Notes: generated from the letters alone by a model not told the origin. Shown: positions 7,979 to 17,557, numbered from the stretch's first letter. The stretch is DNA of 54,965 nt from JAVMKJ01 sp031732875 (GCA_031732875.1 JAVMKL010000006.1:1-54965), one strand, 5' to 3'. Numbers and translations: made by a program.

Positions 7979-8266
7979 TCACTCGATGACCTTGGGCACC
8001 AGATACAGGCCGGCTTCAACTTGTGGAGCGATGGCCTGGAAATGCTCGCGCCGATCGGGTTCGGTGACTTCGTCGGCGCGCAGGCGCTGTGCCATGTCCA
8101 GCGGATGGGCCATCGGCGCGACTTCGACGGTGTCGGCGGCGTTCATCTGCTCCACCAGTTCCAGGATGGCCGACAGGTTGCGGGCGTAAGCCGGCACGTC
8201 CTCTTCGCGGATGGCCAGTCGGGCCAGATGGGCGATTTTGGCGACTTCGGCGGGTCCGAGGGACAT
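7979..8266 (-). CDS. gatC: Aspartyl/glutamyl-tRNA amidotransferase subunit C
   Basis: A 95-residue GatC, the small subunit that wraps around GatA and ties it to GatB. It shows the family pattern: VAKIAHLARLAI near the start, a central helix LSAILELVEQMNAADT, and the tail APQVEAGLYLVPKVIE. A good AAGGAG site precedes the ATG on the minus strand. It is the first gene of the gatCAB set and is divergent from mreB across 129 bases. Confidence 0.95.
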   Translation of the reverse strand: MSLGPAEVAKIAHLARLAIREEDVPAYARNLSAILELVEQMNAADTVEVAPMAHPLDMAQRLRADEVTEPDRREHFQAIAPQVEAGLYLVPKVIE

Positions 8267-8395
8267 CGTGCGAGTTCTCCTTACGGCGGAATCGAATGAA
8301 ATTAAACAAATAACACTATCATATATACCAGCTTGCTCCCAACCCCCCTGCTTGCTAGCATTAGCCGCTTTTGATAACCAGGTGCTTTCGACAAC
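8267..8395. promoter_or_regulatory. Divergent gatC / mreB control region
   Basis: 129 bases separate the two divergent starts. An AT-rich core (AACACTATCATATATACC, about 8310-8330) contrasts with the GC-rich surroundings and reads TATATATGATAG on the gatC strand, a plausible -10 region. TTGCTAGC upstream of TTTTGATAACC (about 8350-8377) could serve mreB. No motif is strong enough to call precisely. Confidence 0.35.
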
Positions 8396-9445
8396 ATGTT
8401 CAAATGGTTGCGCGGCAAATTTTCGAACGATCTCTCGATCGATCTAGGGACTGCTAACACCTTGATTTACGTTCGAGGAGCCGGCATCGTTCTCAACGAA
8501 CCCTCGGTGGTCGCCATCAATCAGGATCCGATCCGGGGAGTTCGTACCATCGCGGCTGTGGGCACGGACGCCAAACGGATGCTGGGCCGCACGCCCAACA
8601 ATCTCTCGACCATCCGGCCGATGAAGGACGGCGTGATCGCCGATTTCACCGTCACCGAGAAGATGTTGCAGCACTTCATCCGCAAGGTCCACGCCCGCAA
8701 GTTTTTCAACCCCAGCCCGCGCGTCCTGATCAGCGTGCCCTGTGGTTCGACCCAGGTGGAGCGGCGGGCGATTCGCGAATCGGCGATGGGGGCCGGTGCC
8801 CGGGTGGTGTATCTGATCCCCGAACCTATGGCGGCGGCCATCGGTGCCGGCATCCCGGTAGAGGAAGCGCGCGGGGCCATGGTGTTGGACATCGGCGGTG
8901 GTACCTCGGAGGTGGCGGTGATCTCGCTCAACGGCATCGTCTACGCCGGCGCGGTGCGCATCGGCGGCGACCGCTTCGATGAGGCCATCATCAATTACGT
9001 TCGCCGTAATTTCGGCGTCCTGATCGGCGAGCCGACCGCCGAGCGGATCAAGCACGAGATCGGCAGCGCCTATCCCACCAGCGAGATGCGGGAGATCGAG
9101 ATCAAGGGGCGCAACCTGGCCGAGGGCGTGCCGCGCAGCTTCACCCTCAACAGCAACGAAATCCTCGAAGCCCTGCAGGAGCCGCTGTCCGGCATCGTCA
9201 GCGCGGTGAAGATGGCGCTGGAGACCACCCCGCCGGAATTGGCCGCCGATGTGGCCGAACGCGGCATCGTCCTCACCGGTGGCGGCGCGCTGATGCGCGA
9301 CATCGACAAGCTGATCATGGAGGAGACCGGCCTGAACGTGGTCCTCGCCGAGGACCCCCTCACCTGTGTGGCCCGCGGCGGTGGCCGGGTTCTGGAACTG
9401 ATCGCCAAGGACGAACGCGCGATCGATGCGTTCGCCATCGAATAG
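8396..9445 (+). CDS. mreB: Rod-shape determining actin-like protein MreB
   Basis: A 349-residue bacterial actin. The phosphate-binding loops are intact: LSIDLGTANTLIYV near residue 15, VLDIGGGTSEVAVISL in the middle, and GIVLTGGGALMRDIDKL late in the protein. The start MFKWLRGKF gives the short amphipathic helix that binds the inner membrane. It polymerises on the membrane and guides the elongasome (RodA-PBP2 with MreC/MreD) to keep rod shape. It heads a long plus-strand run in which mreC follows after three bases. Confidence 0.98.
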   Translation: MFKWLRGKFSNDLSIDLGTANTLIYVRGAGIVLNEPSVVAINQDPIRGVRTIAAVGTDAKRMLGRTPNNLSTIRPMKDGVIADFTVTEKMLQHFIRKVHARKFFNPSPRVLISVPCGSTQVERRAIRESAMGAGARVVYLIPEPMAAAIGAGIPVEEARGAMVLDIGGGTSEVAVISLNGIVYAGAVRIGGDRFDEAIINYVRRNFGVLIGEPTAERIKHEIGSAYPTSEMREIEIKGRNLAEGVPRSFTLNSNEILEALQEPLSGIVSAVKMALETTPPELAADVAERGIVLTGGGALMRDIDKLIMEETGLNVVLAEDPLTCVARGGGRVLELIAKDERAIDAFAIE

Positions 9446-9448
9446 CCG

Positions 9449-10333
9449 TTGGCCGCCCTCGAACCCAGCAGCCGCATCAGCCACCTGTTCGCGGTCAACC
9501 CGGCGGCGGTACTCCGGCTCGGACTGTGGGTGGCGCTGTCCATCGCCATGATGACGGTGGATCATCGTTATCACACGCTCGATGGCATGCGTGACGTACT
9601 GGCCACGGTGGTCTATCCGTTGCACTATCTGGTGCGACTGCCGACCGATACCCGGAACTGGTTGACCGAGAATCTGGCCGGTCGTGCCACCCTGCTGGAA
9701 GAAAACGCCAGGCTGCGCGAGAAGCAAATCTTTCTTAACGCCCAGTTACAGAAATTGACGACTCTGGAAGCGGAGAATCGCCGCTTGCGCTCCCTGTTGG
9801 AGTCGGCGGTCAACACGCCGGAACGGATGTTGATCGCCGAACTGCTGGCGGTGGATTTCGATCCGTACCGGCATCACATCCTGCTCAATCGTGGTCGCCA
9901 GCACGGTGTTCGCGTCGGCCAGCCGGTGCTCGACCAGCATGGCGTCATCGGCCAGATCATCCGCGCCGATCCTTTTTCCTCCACGGCCATTTTGATTACC
10001 GATCCCAACCACGCCCTGCCGATTCAGATCAATCGTACCGGGGTGCGCACGCTGGCGCTCGGCACCGGCAAATTTCAGGAATTGGAACTGCCGCACATTC
10101 CTAATAACGAGGATGTGGTAATCGGAGATCTGCTGGTGACGTCCGGACTGGGCGGACGGTTTCCCCGCGGTTATCCGGTCGGCATGGTGACCAAGGTGGA
10201 GTTCGACCCCGGCAGTCCCTTCGCCCACATCGTCGCCAGACCGATCGCGCAACTGGATCGGATCCGGGAGGTGATGCTGTTGGAGAACGAACCGGCCGCC
10301 ACCGCCGATGCGGCGGCCACGCGACCGCCATGA
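9449..10333 (+). CDS. mreC: Rod-shape determining protein MreC
   Basis: A 294-residue protein. A short cytoplasmic N-terminus leads to a membrane segment (LRLGLWVALSIAMMTV), then a coiled coil around residues 75-115 (LLEENARLREKQIFLNAQLQ), and then the beta-rich periplasmic MreC core with GVRVGQPVLDQHGVIGQI and GDLLVTSGLGGRFPRGYPVG. The start is a TTG three bases after the mreB stop; no ATG or GTG suits better. MreC links MreB filaments to PBP2 and activates it. Its stop overlaps the mreD start (ATGA at 10330). Confidence 0.96.
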   Translation: MAALEPSSRISHLFAVNPAAVLRLGLWVALSIAMMTVDHRYHTLDGMRDVLATVVYPLHYLVRLPTDTRNWLTENLAGRATLLEENARLREKQIFLNAQLQKLTTLEAENRRLRSLLESAVNTPERMLIAELLAVDFDPYRHHILLNRGRQHGVRVGQPVLDQHGVIGQIIRADPFSSTAILITDPNHALPIQINRTGVRTLALGTGKFQELELPHIPNNEDVVIGDLLVTSGLGGRFPRGYPVGMVTKVEFDPGSPFAHIVARPIAQLDRIREVMLLENEPAATADAAATRPP

Positions 10334-10818
10334 CCGCGGTACATTCGAGCGGGGGGTGGGTCATCACCCTCAGTTTTCTGGTCGCATTCCTGCTGGTCGG
10401 GATACCCCTGCCGGGCGGGCTGGGTCATTTTCGCCCGGACTGGGTGGCGATGGTGCTGATCTACTGGTGCATGGCGCTGCCGCGCCGGGTCGGGATCGGC
10501 GTGGGCTGGCTGGTCGGGTTGTTGCTGGACGTGGGGCGGGGCGCGTTGCTGGGCCAGCATGCCCTGGCGCTGGCGGTCGTGGCGTATCTGACTCTCCAGA
10601 CCTACCGGCGCGTTCGGGTGGCGCCTCCCTGGCAACAGGCGATCAGCGTTCTGGTGTTCCTGCTGATCGAACAAATCCTGGTATTCTGGATCAGTGGGGT
10701 CATCGGCTATCCGCCGCGAGACTGGTGGTATCTGGCGCCGGCGGTCGGCGGCATGCTGCTGTGGCCCCTGCTGTTCGTGATCCTGCGCGACGTGCGCCGG
10801 CACTTCCAAGTAACCTGA
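10330..10818 (+). CDS. mreD: Rod-shape determining protein MreD
   Basis: A 162-residue inner-membrane protein with about five hydrophobic segments (for example WVITLSFLVAFLLVGIPLPG, MVLIYWCMALP and VGWLVGLLLDVGRGALLGQH). The motif GLLLDVGRGALLGQHALALA is typical of MreD. It starts inside the mreC stop, so the two are coupled. It works with MreC and RodA-PBP2 in sidewall synthesis. PBP2 follows after 17 bases. Confidence 0.95.
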   Translation: MTAVHSSGGWVITLSFLVAFLLVGIPLPGGLGHFRPDWVAMVLIYWCMALPRRVGIGVGWLVGLLLDVGRGALLGQHALALAVVAYLTLQTYRRVRVAPPWQQAISVLVFLLIEQILVFWISGVIGYPPRDWWYLAPAVGGMLLWPLLFVILRDVRRHFQVT

Positions 10819-10835
10819 ATTTCGGCAAGCCGACG

Positions 10836-12773
10836 ATGAACCAGTGGCGGTCGTTCGCCAAACCGCTCGTGGATGAACTGAAAACCCGAGAGAAGGACAA
10901 CACCGCCGAAAGCGAGTTGTTTTTCCGGCGCGTCCTCCTGGTGCTGTTGGCGGTTTTTCTGGGTCTTCTGGCGGTGGCGGGGCGGCTGGTCTATTTGCAG
11001 GTACTCAACCACGAACGCTTTACCACCCTGTCTGACAGCAACCGGGTTCGCCTGCTACCGTTGCCGCCGACTCGCGGCTTCATTTATGATCGCAACGGCG
11101 TGCTGCTGGCCGACAATCTGGCTTCCTACCACCTGGAGATCACTCGCGAGCAGACCAAGGATCTGGACGCCACCCTGGCGGAATTGCGGCAGCGCATCGA
11201 ACTCACCGACGCCGACATCGAGCGTTTCCGCAAGCTGGCTCGGCGCAGCCCGCCCTATGCCAGCGTGCCGCTGCGCTTCCAGTTGACCGACGAGGAAATC
11301 GCCCGGTTGGCGATCGACTTGTACCGGTTGCCGGGCGTCGACATCAAGGCCGACCTGACCCGCCGCTATCCGCTGGGCCCGCTTGCCGTCCACGCGATCG
11401 GCTACGTCGGCCGGATCGACGAGAGCGAATTGCGCAAGCTCGATCCTGGCCAGTACAGCGGTAGCACCCATATCGGCAAGACCGGCGTGGAACGCTCCTA
11501 CGAAGATGTGGTGCGCGGACGCGCCGGCTGGCAACAGGTCGAAACCAACGCCGAAGGCCGGCCTCTTCGCATCCTCAGCCGTACCCCGCCGACGCCGGGC
11601 CAGAATATCCATCTCACCATCGATATTCGCTTGCAGGCGGTGGCCGAAAAGATTCTGGAAGGTTACAACGGCGCCATCGTCGCCATCGATCCCCGCAACG
11701 GCGAGGTGCTGGCGCTGGCGAGCCAGCCGGTCTACGATCCCAATCCCTTCGTCAACGGCATCGATTTCGCCTCCTATCGCCAGCTCAACACCTCCAAGGA
11801 CCGACCGTTGCTCAATCGTGCCCTGAACGGCGTTTATCCCCCCGGTTCCACCATCAAGCCGCTCATGGCGCTGGCCGGTCTGGAGTACGGAGCGGTCAAT
11901 CCCTACAGCGGAGTATTCTGTCCGGGATTCTACCGCCTGCCCGGGGTGAGCCACAAATTCCGCGACTGGAAACGTGGCGGTCACGGCAGCGTGAGCATGG
12001 ACCGGGCGATTGCCTTATCCTGCGATGTGTACTTCTACAATCTGGCGCTGAATCTGGGGATCGACCGCATTCACGATTTTCTGGACAAATTCAGCATGGG
12101 TCGGCTGACCGGCGTCGATTTGCCGGGTGAAAGGAAGGGACTGCTGCCGTCCCAGGAGTGGAAGCGCAAGGTGCATCGGCATGCCTGGTTTGCCGGCGAT
12201 ACGCTGAGCGCCGGTATCGGTCAGGGGTATTTCCTGGCGACGCCGCTGCAACTGGCCCATGCGGTCGGCGTCGTGTCCCAGCGTGGCGTGAATTTTCAGC
12301 CGCGGCTGTTGCACGCCACCGAAGATCCCGGCACGCGGGTCAAGACTCCGGCCGCGCCGCGGCCGCTGCCGTCGGTCGATGTCAAGAACCCCCGCTTCTG
12401 GGACGCGGTGATCGCGGGCATGATCCATGTGGTCGAGGGCGGCACCGCCCACCGAATCGGCATCGGCGCCAAGTACCGGATTGCCGGCAAGACCGGCACT
12501 GCCCAGGTCTTTACCCTGGGCCAGGGTGAAAAGTACGACGCCAAGCGATTGGCCAAGCACCTGCAGGATCACGCCTTGTTCATCGCCTTCGCGCCGGTCG
12601 AGGACCCTCGCATCGCCGTGGCGGTGATCGCCGAGCACGGCGGCGGCGGCAGCGCCACGGCCGCGCCGATGGCGCGCAAGATCATGGATGCCTGGCTGCT
12701 CGAAAAGTACGATGTCGATTTCTCCCCCGCGGACGTCCAGCCCGTTCGGGATACCCAAGCGCATGGAGAATGA
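10836..12773 (+). CDS. mrdA: Peptidoglycan transpeptidase PBP2
   Basis: A 645-residue class B penicillin-binding protein of the elongasome. There is a cytoplasmic N-terminus, one membrane anchor (RRVLLVLLAVFLGLLAVAG, about residues 30-48), a pedestal domain containing RGFIYDRNGVLLADNLASY, and the transpeptidase domain. Active-site motifs are STIK with nucleophile S338, SCD at S395 and KTGT with K552. It cross-links new glycan strands made by RodA. The ATG at 10836 is chosen because the frame upstream overlaps mreD and encodes nothing recognisable. It overlaps rodA by 11 bases. Confidence 0.97.
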   Translation: MNQWRSFAKPLVDELKTREKDNTAESELFFRRVLLVLLAVFLGLLAVAGRLVYLQVLNHERFTTLSDSNRVRLLPLPPTRGFIYDRNGVLLADNLASYHLEITREQTKDLDATLAELRQRIELTDADIERFRKLARRSPPYASVPLRFQLTDEEIARLAIDLYRLPGVDIKADLTRRYPLGPLAVHAIGYVGRIDESELRKLDPGQYSGSTHIGKTGVERSYEDVVRGRAGWQQVETNAEGRPLRILSRTPPTPGQNIHLTIDIRLQAVAEKILEGYNGAIVAIDPRNGEVLALASQPVYDPNPFVNGIDFASYRQLNTSKDRPLLNRALNGVYPPGSTIKPLMALAGLEYGAVNPYSGVFCPGFYRLPGVSHKFRDWKRGGHGSVSMDRAIALSCDVYFYNLALNLGIDRIHDFLDKFSMGRLTGVDLPGERKGLLPSQEWKRKVHRHAWFAGDTLSAGIGQGYFLATPLQLAHAVGVVSQRGVNFQPRLLHATEDPGTRVKTPAAPRPLPSVDVKNPRFWDAVIAGMIHVVEGGTAHRIGIGAKYRIAGKTGTAQVFTLGQGEKYDAKRLAKHLQDHALFIAFAPVEDPRIAVAVIAEHGGGGSATAAPMARKIMDAWLLEKYDVDFSPADVQPVRDTQAHGE

Positions 12774-13863
12774 CGACGGCCGGTTCCTGAGGCTGATCCA
12801 TCTGGATCTGCCGCTGCTGTTGGGGTTGCTGGCGGTATCCGGGCTGGGACTGGTCGTGCTGTACAGCGCCGGGCAGCGCGATCTGAACTTGGTGCTGGGG
12901 CAAGGCATGCGGCTGGGACTCGGATTCGTCATCATGCTGGCGCTGGCTCAGATCCCGCCGCATTACTTCCGGTTCTGGTCGCCGTGGATTTATCTGGTCG
13001 GCGTGCTGTTGTTGCTGGCGGTCATGGTGGCCGGCGACATCTCAAAGGGCGCGCGGCGCTGGCTGGATCTGGGCGTGGTGCGGTTCCAGCCTTCGGAGAT
13101 CATGAAGCTTGCCGTGCCGATGATGATGGCCTGGTTCTTCGCCGAAAAACCGTTGCCGCCGCGCCTGTTGCATCTGCTCGGTGGGGCGCTGGTCACCGCG
13201 ATTCCGTTCGTGCTGATCGCCGAACAGCCGGATCTGGGCACGGCGCTGGTGGTCGGCAGTGCCGGTGCCTTCGCGCTGTTTCTGGCCGGACTGAGCTGGA
13301 TCATCATGATCGGGCTGGCCGGATTGCTGGGCGCGGCGGTTCCCCTGTTCTGGATGTTCGTCATGCACGATTACCAGCGCCAGCGGGTGCTGACCTTTCT
13401 GGATCCGGAAAGCGACCCTCTGGGCGCTGGCTATCACATCATCCAGTCCAAGATCGCCATCGGTTCGGGCGGCATTTACGGCAAGGGCTGGCTGAACGGT
13501 ACCCAGTCGCATCTGGATTTTCTGCCTGAGGGCTCGACGGATTTCATCTTCGCCGCATTTTTGGAAGAATTCGGTCTGGTGGGCGGTTGTCTGTTGCTGG
13601 TGCTGTATTTTTTTATCATTGCCCGCAGCCTGTACATGGCCACCCGTGCCCCGGATACCTACACCAGGTTGCTTGCCGGCAGTCTTACGCTAATCTTTTT
13701 CATCTATGCTTTCGTAAATTCCGGGATGGTCTCCGGGTTGTTGCCGGTGGTGGGTTTGCCGCTGCCGTTGTTCAGCTACGGGGGAACATCCCTAGTGACG
13801 ATCATGGCAGGCTTCGGTATCCTGATAAGCATCCATTCGCACCGCCGGACCCTGACGCGGTAA
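12763..13863 (+). CDS. rodA: Peptidoglycan glycosyltransferase RodA
   Basis: A 366-residue SEDS-family polymerase with about ten membrane segments. Family landmarks are GARRWLDLGVVRFQPSEIMKL, the loop AEQPDLGTALVVG, SQSHLDFLPEG-like (TQSHLDFLPEGSTDFIFA) and the terminal PLPLFSYGGTSLVTIMAGFG. It extends glycan strands from lipid II and pairs with PBP2, encoded just upstream. Its ATG at 12763 lies within the mrdA end, which keeps expression coupled. Confidence 0.97.
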   Translation: MENDDGRFLRLIHLDLPLLLGLLAVSGLGLVVLYSAGQRDLNLVLGQGMRLGLGFVIMLALAQIPPHYFRFWSPWIYLVGVLLLLAVMVAGDISKGARRWLDLGVVRFQPSEIMKLAVPMMMAWFFAEKPLPPRLLHLLGGALVTAIPFVLIAEQPDLGTALVVGSAGAFALFLAGLSWIIMIGLAGLLGAAVPLFWMFVMHDYQRQRVLTFLDPESDPLGAGYHIIQSKIAIGSGGIYGKGWLNGTQSHLDFLPEGSTDFIFAAFLEEFGLVGGCLLLVLYFFIIARSLYMATRAPDTYTRLLAGSLTLIFFIYAFVNSGMVSGLLPVVGLPLPLFSYGGTSLVTIMAGFGILISIHSHRRTLTR

Positions 13864-13893
13864 TCGCCAACATCGCCAAGACGAGATCCACGC

Positions 13894-15024
13894 GTGAAGA
13901 GCCCGTATTTGTTGCTCGGCGCCGTTCTGTTGCTAAGCGCCTGCGCGCCGCCGGCGACGGTTCGCCAATCGTCGGAGATCCCGGCCCTGCCGGATGCCGC
14001 GTCACCGCCCGCGTCGGAAATGGCGGCGGCGGGTTCGGTTGCCGCGAACGCGGGCAGGCCGCTGGCCGACCGCCCCGACGTGCAGGCTTTCATCCGCGAG
14101 ATGGTGGCCCGGCATGGTTTCAACGCCGCCCAGTTGCGGACCACCTTCGCCCGCGCCCACGCCCAACCCAGCATCATCGCCGCCATGTCCAAGCCGGCCG
14201 AGGCCAAGCCCTGGTACGCTTACCGGGCGATTTTCGTCAATCCCAAACGGATTCAGGGCGGGGTGGAATTCTGGCGGGCCAACGCTGCCGCCCTGACCGA
14301 GGCCGAGCGGATCTACGGCGTGCCGCCGGAGATCGTGGTCGCCATCATCGGGGTGGAAACCCAGTACGGCGGCAACATGGGCAAGTACCGGGTGCTGGAG
14401 GCCCTAGCCACGCTGGCATTCGACTATCCCCGGCGCGCGGCCTATTTCCGCAAGGAGCTGGAAAATTTTTTGCTGTTGGCTCGTGCCGAGGGCATCGATC
14501 CGCTGGCGCCGCGCGGTTCCTACGCCGGGGCCATGGGTTATGGCCAGTTCATGCCGGGCAGTTTCCAGTCCTTTGCGGTGGATTTCGACGGCGACGGCCA
14601 TCGCGATCTCTGGCGGAATCCCCGCGACGCCATCGGCAGCGTCGCCAATTACTTCAAAAAGAACGGCTGGCGCGGCGGAGAACCGGTCGCCACGCCTGCC
14701 CGAGTCGAAGGTTCCCGCTACCCCGCGCTGGTCAGCCGCCAGTTGGGCCAGCCCAAGGACAGCGTCGCCAGCCTGAGAGCGCAGGGCGTCGTGCCCCTGG
14801 AGCCGGTCAGCGGCGCGCAATCCGCGATGTTGTTGGAATTCGAGGACCGCGACGGTCCGGAATACTGGCTGGGTTTTGATAACTTTTACGTCATCACCCG
14901 CTATAACCGCAGCCAACTGTACGCCATGGCGGCGTACCAACTCAGCCAGGCCATCGGCGGACAATACGCCCGTTCCGCTGATGCCGGAGCGACCGCGCCA
15001 GAGCGCGTGGCGCAAGCTGATTGA
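13894..15024 (+). CDS. mltB: Membrane-bound lytic murein transglycosylase B
   Basis: A 376-residue lipoprotein; the lipobox LLSAC puts the lipidated cysteine at residue 17. The family 103 transglycosylase core follows. The catalytic glutamate is in VAIIGVETQYGGNMGKYRV, with SYAGAMGYGQFMPGSFQSFAVDFDGDGHRDLW downstream. It cuts the MurNAc-GlcNAc bond to open the sacculus for growth. The start is a GTG. It lies 30 bases after rodA in the same run, a frequent arrangement in gammaproteobacteria. Confidence 0.95.
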   Translation: MKSPYLLLGAVLLLSACAPPATVRQSSEIPALPDAASPPASEMAAAGSVAANAGRPLADRPDVQAFIREMVARHGFNAAQLRTTFARAHAQPSIIAAMSKPAEAKPWYAYRAIFVNPKRIQGGVEFWRANAAALTEAERIYGVPPEIVVAIIGVETQYGGNMGKYRVLEALATLAFDYPRRAAYFRKELENFLLLARAEGIDPLAPRGSYAGAMGYGQFMPGSFQSFAVDFDGDGHRDLWRNPRDAIGSVANYFKKNGWRGGEPVATPARVEGSRYPALVSRQLGQPKDSVASLRAQGVVPLEPVSGAQSAMLLEFEDRDGPEYWLGFDNFYVITRYNRSQLYAMAAYQLSQAIGGQYARSADAGATAPERVAQAD

Positions 15025-15100
15025 CTCAATCCTGACAACTTCAATAATCCGCGCCGGCCCGAGGCAAGGATGCCTCTTGCCGGTCAAGGGAGGCGTTATT

Positions 15101-16231
15101 ATGGCGAAATCCTGGAGCCATGCTTTGCTCTGCGCGTCGTTGGCGGGCGCGCTGGCCGGTTGCGGTACCGTCCCCGACGGCGACCGACTGGCAAACCCGC
15201 GATCAGGCAATTCCATCCTCGACGCCGGCTTGGACGGCGACGAACCCGTCCCCCGGGTCGAATCCCCCAGCCGCAGCGGCAATCCCGACACGTACGTGGT
15301 TTTCGGCCGGCGCTACCGGGTCAAGGAAACCAGCGAGGGTTATCGCGAGACCGGCATCGCTTCCTGGTACGGCTGGGACTTTCACGGTCGCAAGACCTCC
15401 AGCGGCCCGCCTTTCAACATGTTTGACCTGACCGCCGCGCACAAGAGCCTGCCGATCCCGACCTACGCGCGGGTGACCAATTTGGAGAACGGCCGCAGTA
15501 TCGTGGTCAAGATCAACGACCGGGGTCCTTTCATCGGCGAGCGGCTCATCGATCTGTCCTACGCCGCCGCTGCCCGGCTCGAGATGCTGGAGCAGGGGAC
15601 CACGCGGGTAGAGGTGGCCGCGCTGGAGCCCTACCAGTATCTGCCGGATTTGGCGGCCCGGCGCGCCGAGTTGCGGGAACGGCTAGCCATCCAGGCAGCC
15701 CGGCGGGAACAGGAGAAGGAAGAGAAAACCGATACCCTCCATTTTGCCCGCGAGGCGCCGGCGCCGAACCGTCTGACCGGGCGATTGGCTACGGCAACCC
15801 AAGTCCAGGAGTTGTCCCGCCCGGCGAAGGACGCGCGACCGGTGGCATCGGAACGCGAGCGGGATAAACCGGTCAAATCGGTGCCGAGCGTGCGGCTGGT
15901 ATCCGTCACGCAGGCCGCGAAGGGCAAGGAGAAGCCGTCGGAGCGTTTCGCCTCAACTGCGAAGGGCAAGGAGAAGCCATCGGAACGTTCCGCCCCATCC
16001 GCGAGCAAGAACGGCGCGATCTATCTGGTCGGCACGGCCACCGAGCGTAATGGTGCCCGGCAGTTACAAACCCGGCTGACCAGCCAGTTGCAGCGTACCG
16101 TGCAGGTGGAATCCGGCGCGGGCAGCCGTTACGAGGTGCGGGTACCGTTGCGCAATCCAGGCGAGGCCCGGCAAGTGGCGGTTCGTCTGGCGGGTTTAGG
16201 CGTCAGTCGCTCGCGCATCGTCGCCGATTGA
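15101..16231 (+). CDS. rlpA: Septal-ring lytic transglycosylase-like lipoprotein RlpA
   Basis: A 376-residue lipoprotein with lipobox LAGC (C21). The double-psi beta-barrel of RlpA spans about residues 85-175, with GIASWYGWDFHGRKTSSG and VVKINDRGPFIGERLIDLS. A charged low-complexity linker contains a near-perfect tandem repeat of KGKEKPSER. A C-terminal SPOR domain (IYLVGTATERNGARQLQTRL onward) binds denuded glycan at the septum. The ATG at 15101 follows AAGGGAGG. RlpA acts on glycan strands lacking stem peptides, or anchors other hydrolases. Confidence 0.93.
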   Translation: MAKSWSHALLCASLAGALAGCGTVPDGDRLANPRSGNSILDAGLDGDEPVPRVESPSRSGNPDTYVVFGRRYRVKETSEGYRETGIASWYGWDFHGRKTSSGPPFNMFDLTAAHKSLPIPTYARVTNLENGRSIVVKINDRGPFIGERLIDLSYAAAARLEMLEQGTTRVEVAALEPYQYLPDLAARRAELRERLAIQAARREQEKEEKTDTLHFAREAPAPNRLTGRLATATQVQELSRPAKDARPVASERERDKPVKSVPSVRLVSVTQAAKGKEKPSERFASTAKGKEKPSERSAPSASKNGAIYLVGTATERNGARQLQTRLTSQLQRTVQVESGAGSRYEVRVPLRNPGEARQVAVRLAGLGVSRSRIVAD

Positions 16232-16336
16232 GCCATGTTCGACGATGGCTTTTGTGGTCGCGGCAATCGCCGTGTAGCCCTGCGGCGGCGAGGCGGTTTG
16301 TTTTCGAGCCGGGCTTCTGGCTAGAATCGCCGGTCG

Positions 16337-17545
16337 ATGATTTTCAACCACGGGAACCTTCCACGATCCATGTCGCACTCGACCGCGTTTCGCCCCCTGT
16401 TGCTGCCGCTGCTGTTGATTTTCGCCTGGCTGAATCTCGGTTGGACCGCTGCCCGGGCGGCCGAGGCGATCCCACCGCCGCCGCAGGTGCCGGTACGCGC
16501 TTACGTGCTGATGGATCATCAAAGCGGTAATCTGCTGGCGAACGCAAAAGGCGACGAGCGGATGGAGCCGGCCAGCATCACCAAGCTGATGACGGGGTAT
16601 GTCGTCTACAAGGCGCTGAAATCCGGCAAGATTCACCTGGACGACAAGGTCACGATCACCGAGAAGGCCTGGAAGACGCCAGGTTCGAAAATGTTCGTCA
16701 AGGTCGGTACTCAGGTGTCGGTGGAAGACCTGCTGATGGGCATGGTGGTGCAATCCGGCAACGACGCCACCGTGGCGCTGGCCGAGCATGTAGCCGGTTC
16801 CGAGGAGACCTTCGCCAAACTGATGAATCAGGAGGCGGAGCGGTTGGGCATGAAGAACAGCCATTTCACCAACGCGCCGGGGTTACCCGACGCCAACCAT
16901 TACATGTCGGCCCACGACATCGCGATTCTGACCCGGGCGCTGATCCAGGATTTTCCCGACCAGTACGGCCGCTATTCGGTGCGCAGCTTCAAGTACAACA
17001 ATATCGAACAGCAAAACCGCAACCGCCTGTTGCTGACCGATTCGTCGGTGGATGGGGTCAAGACGGGCCACACTGAGACGGCGGGCTATTGCCTGGTGTC
17101 CTCGGCCAAGCGCAACGACACCCGCCTGATCGGCGTGGTGCTGGGGGCGGACAAGGAGAAGGATCGCTTTCAAGCCAGCCAGGCCCTGTTGAACTATGGC
17201 TTCAGCTTCTTCGAAAGCCGTAAGCTGTACGATGCCAACACACCCATCGTCACGACCCGCATTTGGAAGGGGCAGGAAAGCGAGTTGCCCCTGGGGGTGA
17301 TCCAGGCGCTGTATGTGACCGTGCCCAAGGGGCAGGCGCCGCAGGTGAACACCACGACCGCCGTCCAGCCGACGATCGTCGCGCCGGCCCGCAAGGATCA
17401 GCCATTCGGTGAAATCACGGTCCGGCTCGGCGATCAGGAGGTAGGCAAGACGCCGCTGGTCGCGTTGAAGGAAGTGCCGGAGAGCGGCTGGTTCGGGCGG
17501 ATGATCGACTCGATTCTGCTGTTTTTCTATTCCCTGTTCCATTAA
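16337..17545 (+). CDS. dacA: D-alanyl-D-alanine carboxypeptidase (PBP5/6 family)
   Basis: A 402-residue low-molecular-weight PBP that trims the terminal D-Ala of stem peptides. Active-site motifs are S80-ITK (ASITKLM), S140-GN (VQSGNDA) and K242-TG (GVKTGHTE). An N-terminal signal peptide ends at ARA-AEA. A beta-sandwich domain follows the catalytic domain, and a C-terminal amphipathic stretch (GWFGRMIDSILLFFYSLFH) should anchor it to the inner membrane. An in-frame ATG at 16370 gives a more usual signal peptide and may be the true start. It closes the wall-synthesis part of the run. Confidence 0.95.
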   Translation: MIFNHGNLPRSMSHSTAFRPLLLPLLLIFAWLNLGWTAARAAEAIPPPPQVPVRAYVLMDHQSGNLLANAKGDERMEPASITKLMTGYVVYKALKSGKIHLDDKVTITEKAWKTPGSKMFVKVGTQVSVEDLLMGMVVQSGNDATVALAEHVAGSEETFAKLMNQEAERLGMKNSHFTNAPGLPDANHYMSAHDIAILTRALIQDFPDQYGRYSVRSFKYNNIEQQNRNRLLLTDSSVDGVKTGHTETAGYCLVSSAKRNDTRLIGVVLGADKEKDRFQASQALLNYGFSFFESRKLYDANTPIVTTRIWKGQESELPLGVIQALYVTVPKGQAPQVNTTTAVQPTIVAPARKDQPFGEITVRLGDQEVGKTPLVALKEVPESGWFGRMIDSILLFFYSLFH

Positions 17546-17557
17546 GGCAGTCGTAAG

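Noticed and set aside
8444..9727. A 427-codon open frame antisense to mreB and mreC
   Set aside because: It crosses a real gene boundary on the other strand and encodes H/D/G-rich shadow sequence.
10308..10835. N-terminal extension of the PBP2 frame
   Set aside because: The frame is open upstream but overlaps mreD and has no PBP2-like sequence; the ATG at 10836 gives the normal protein.
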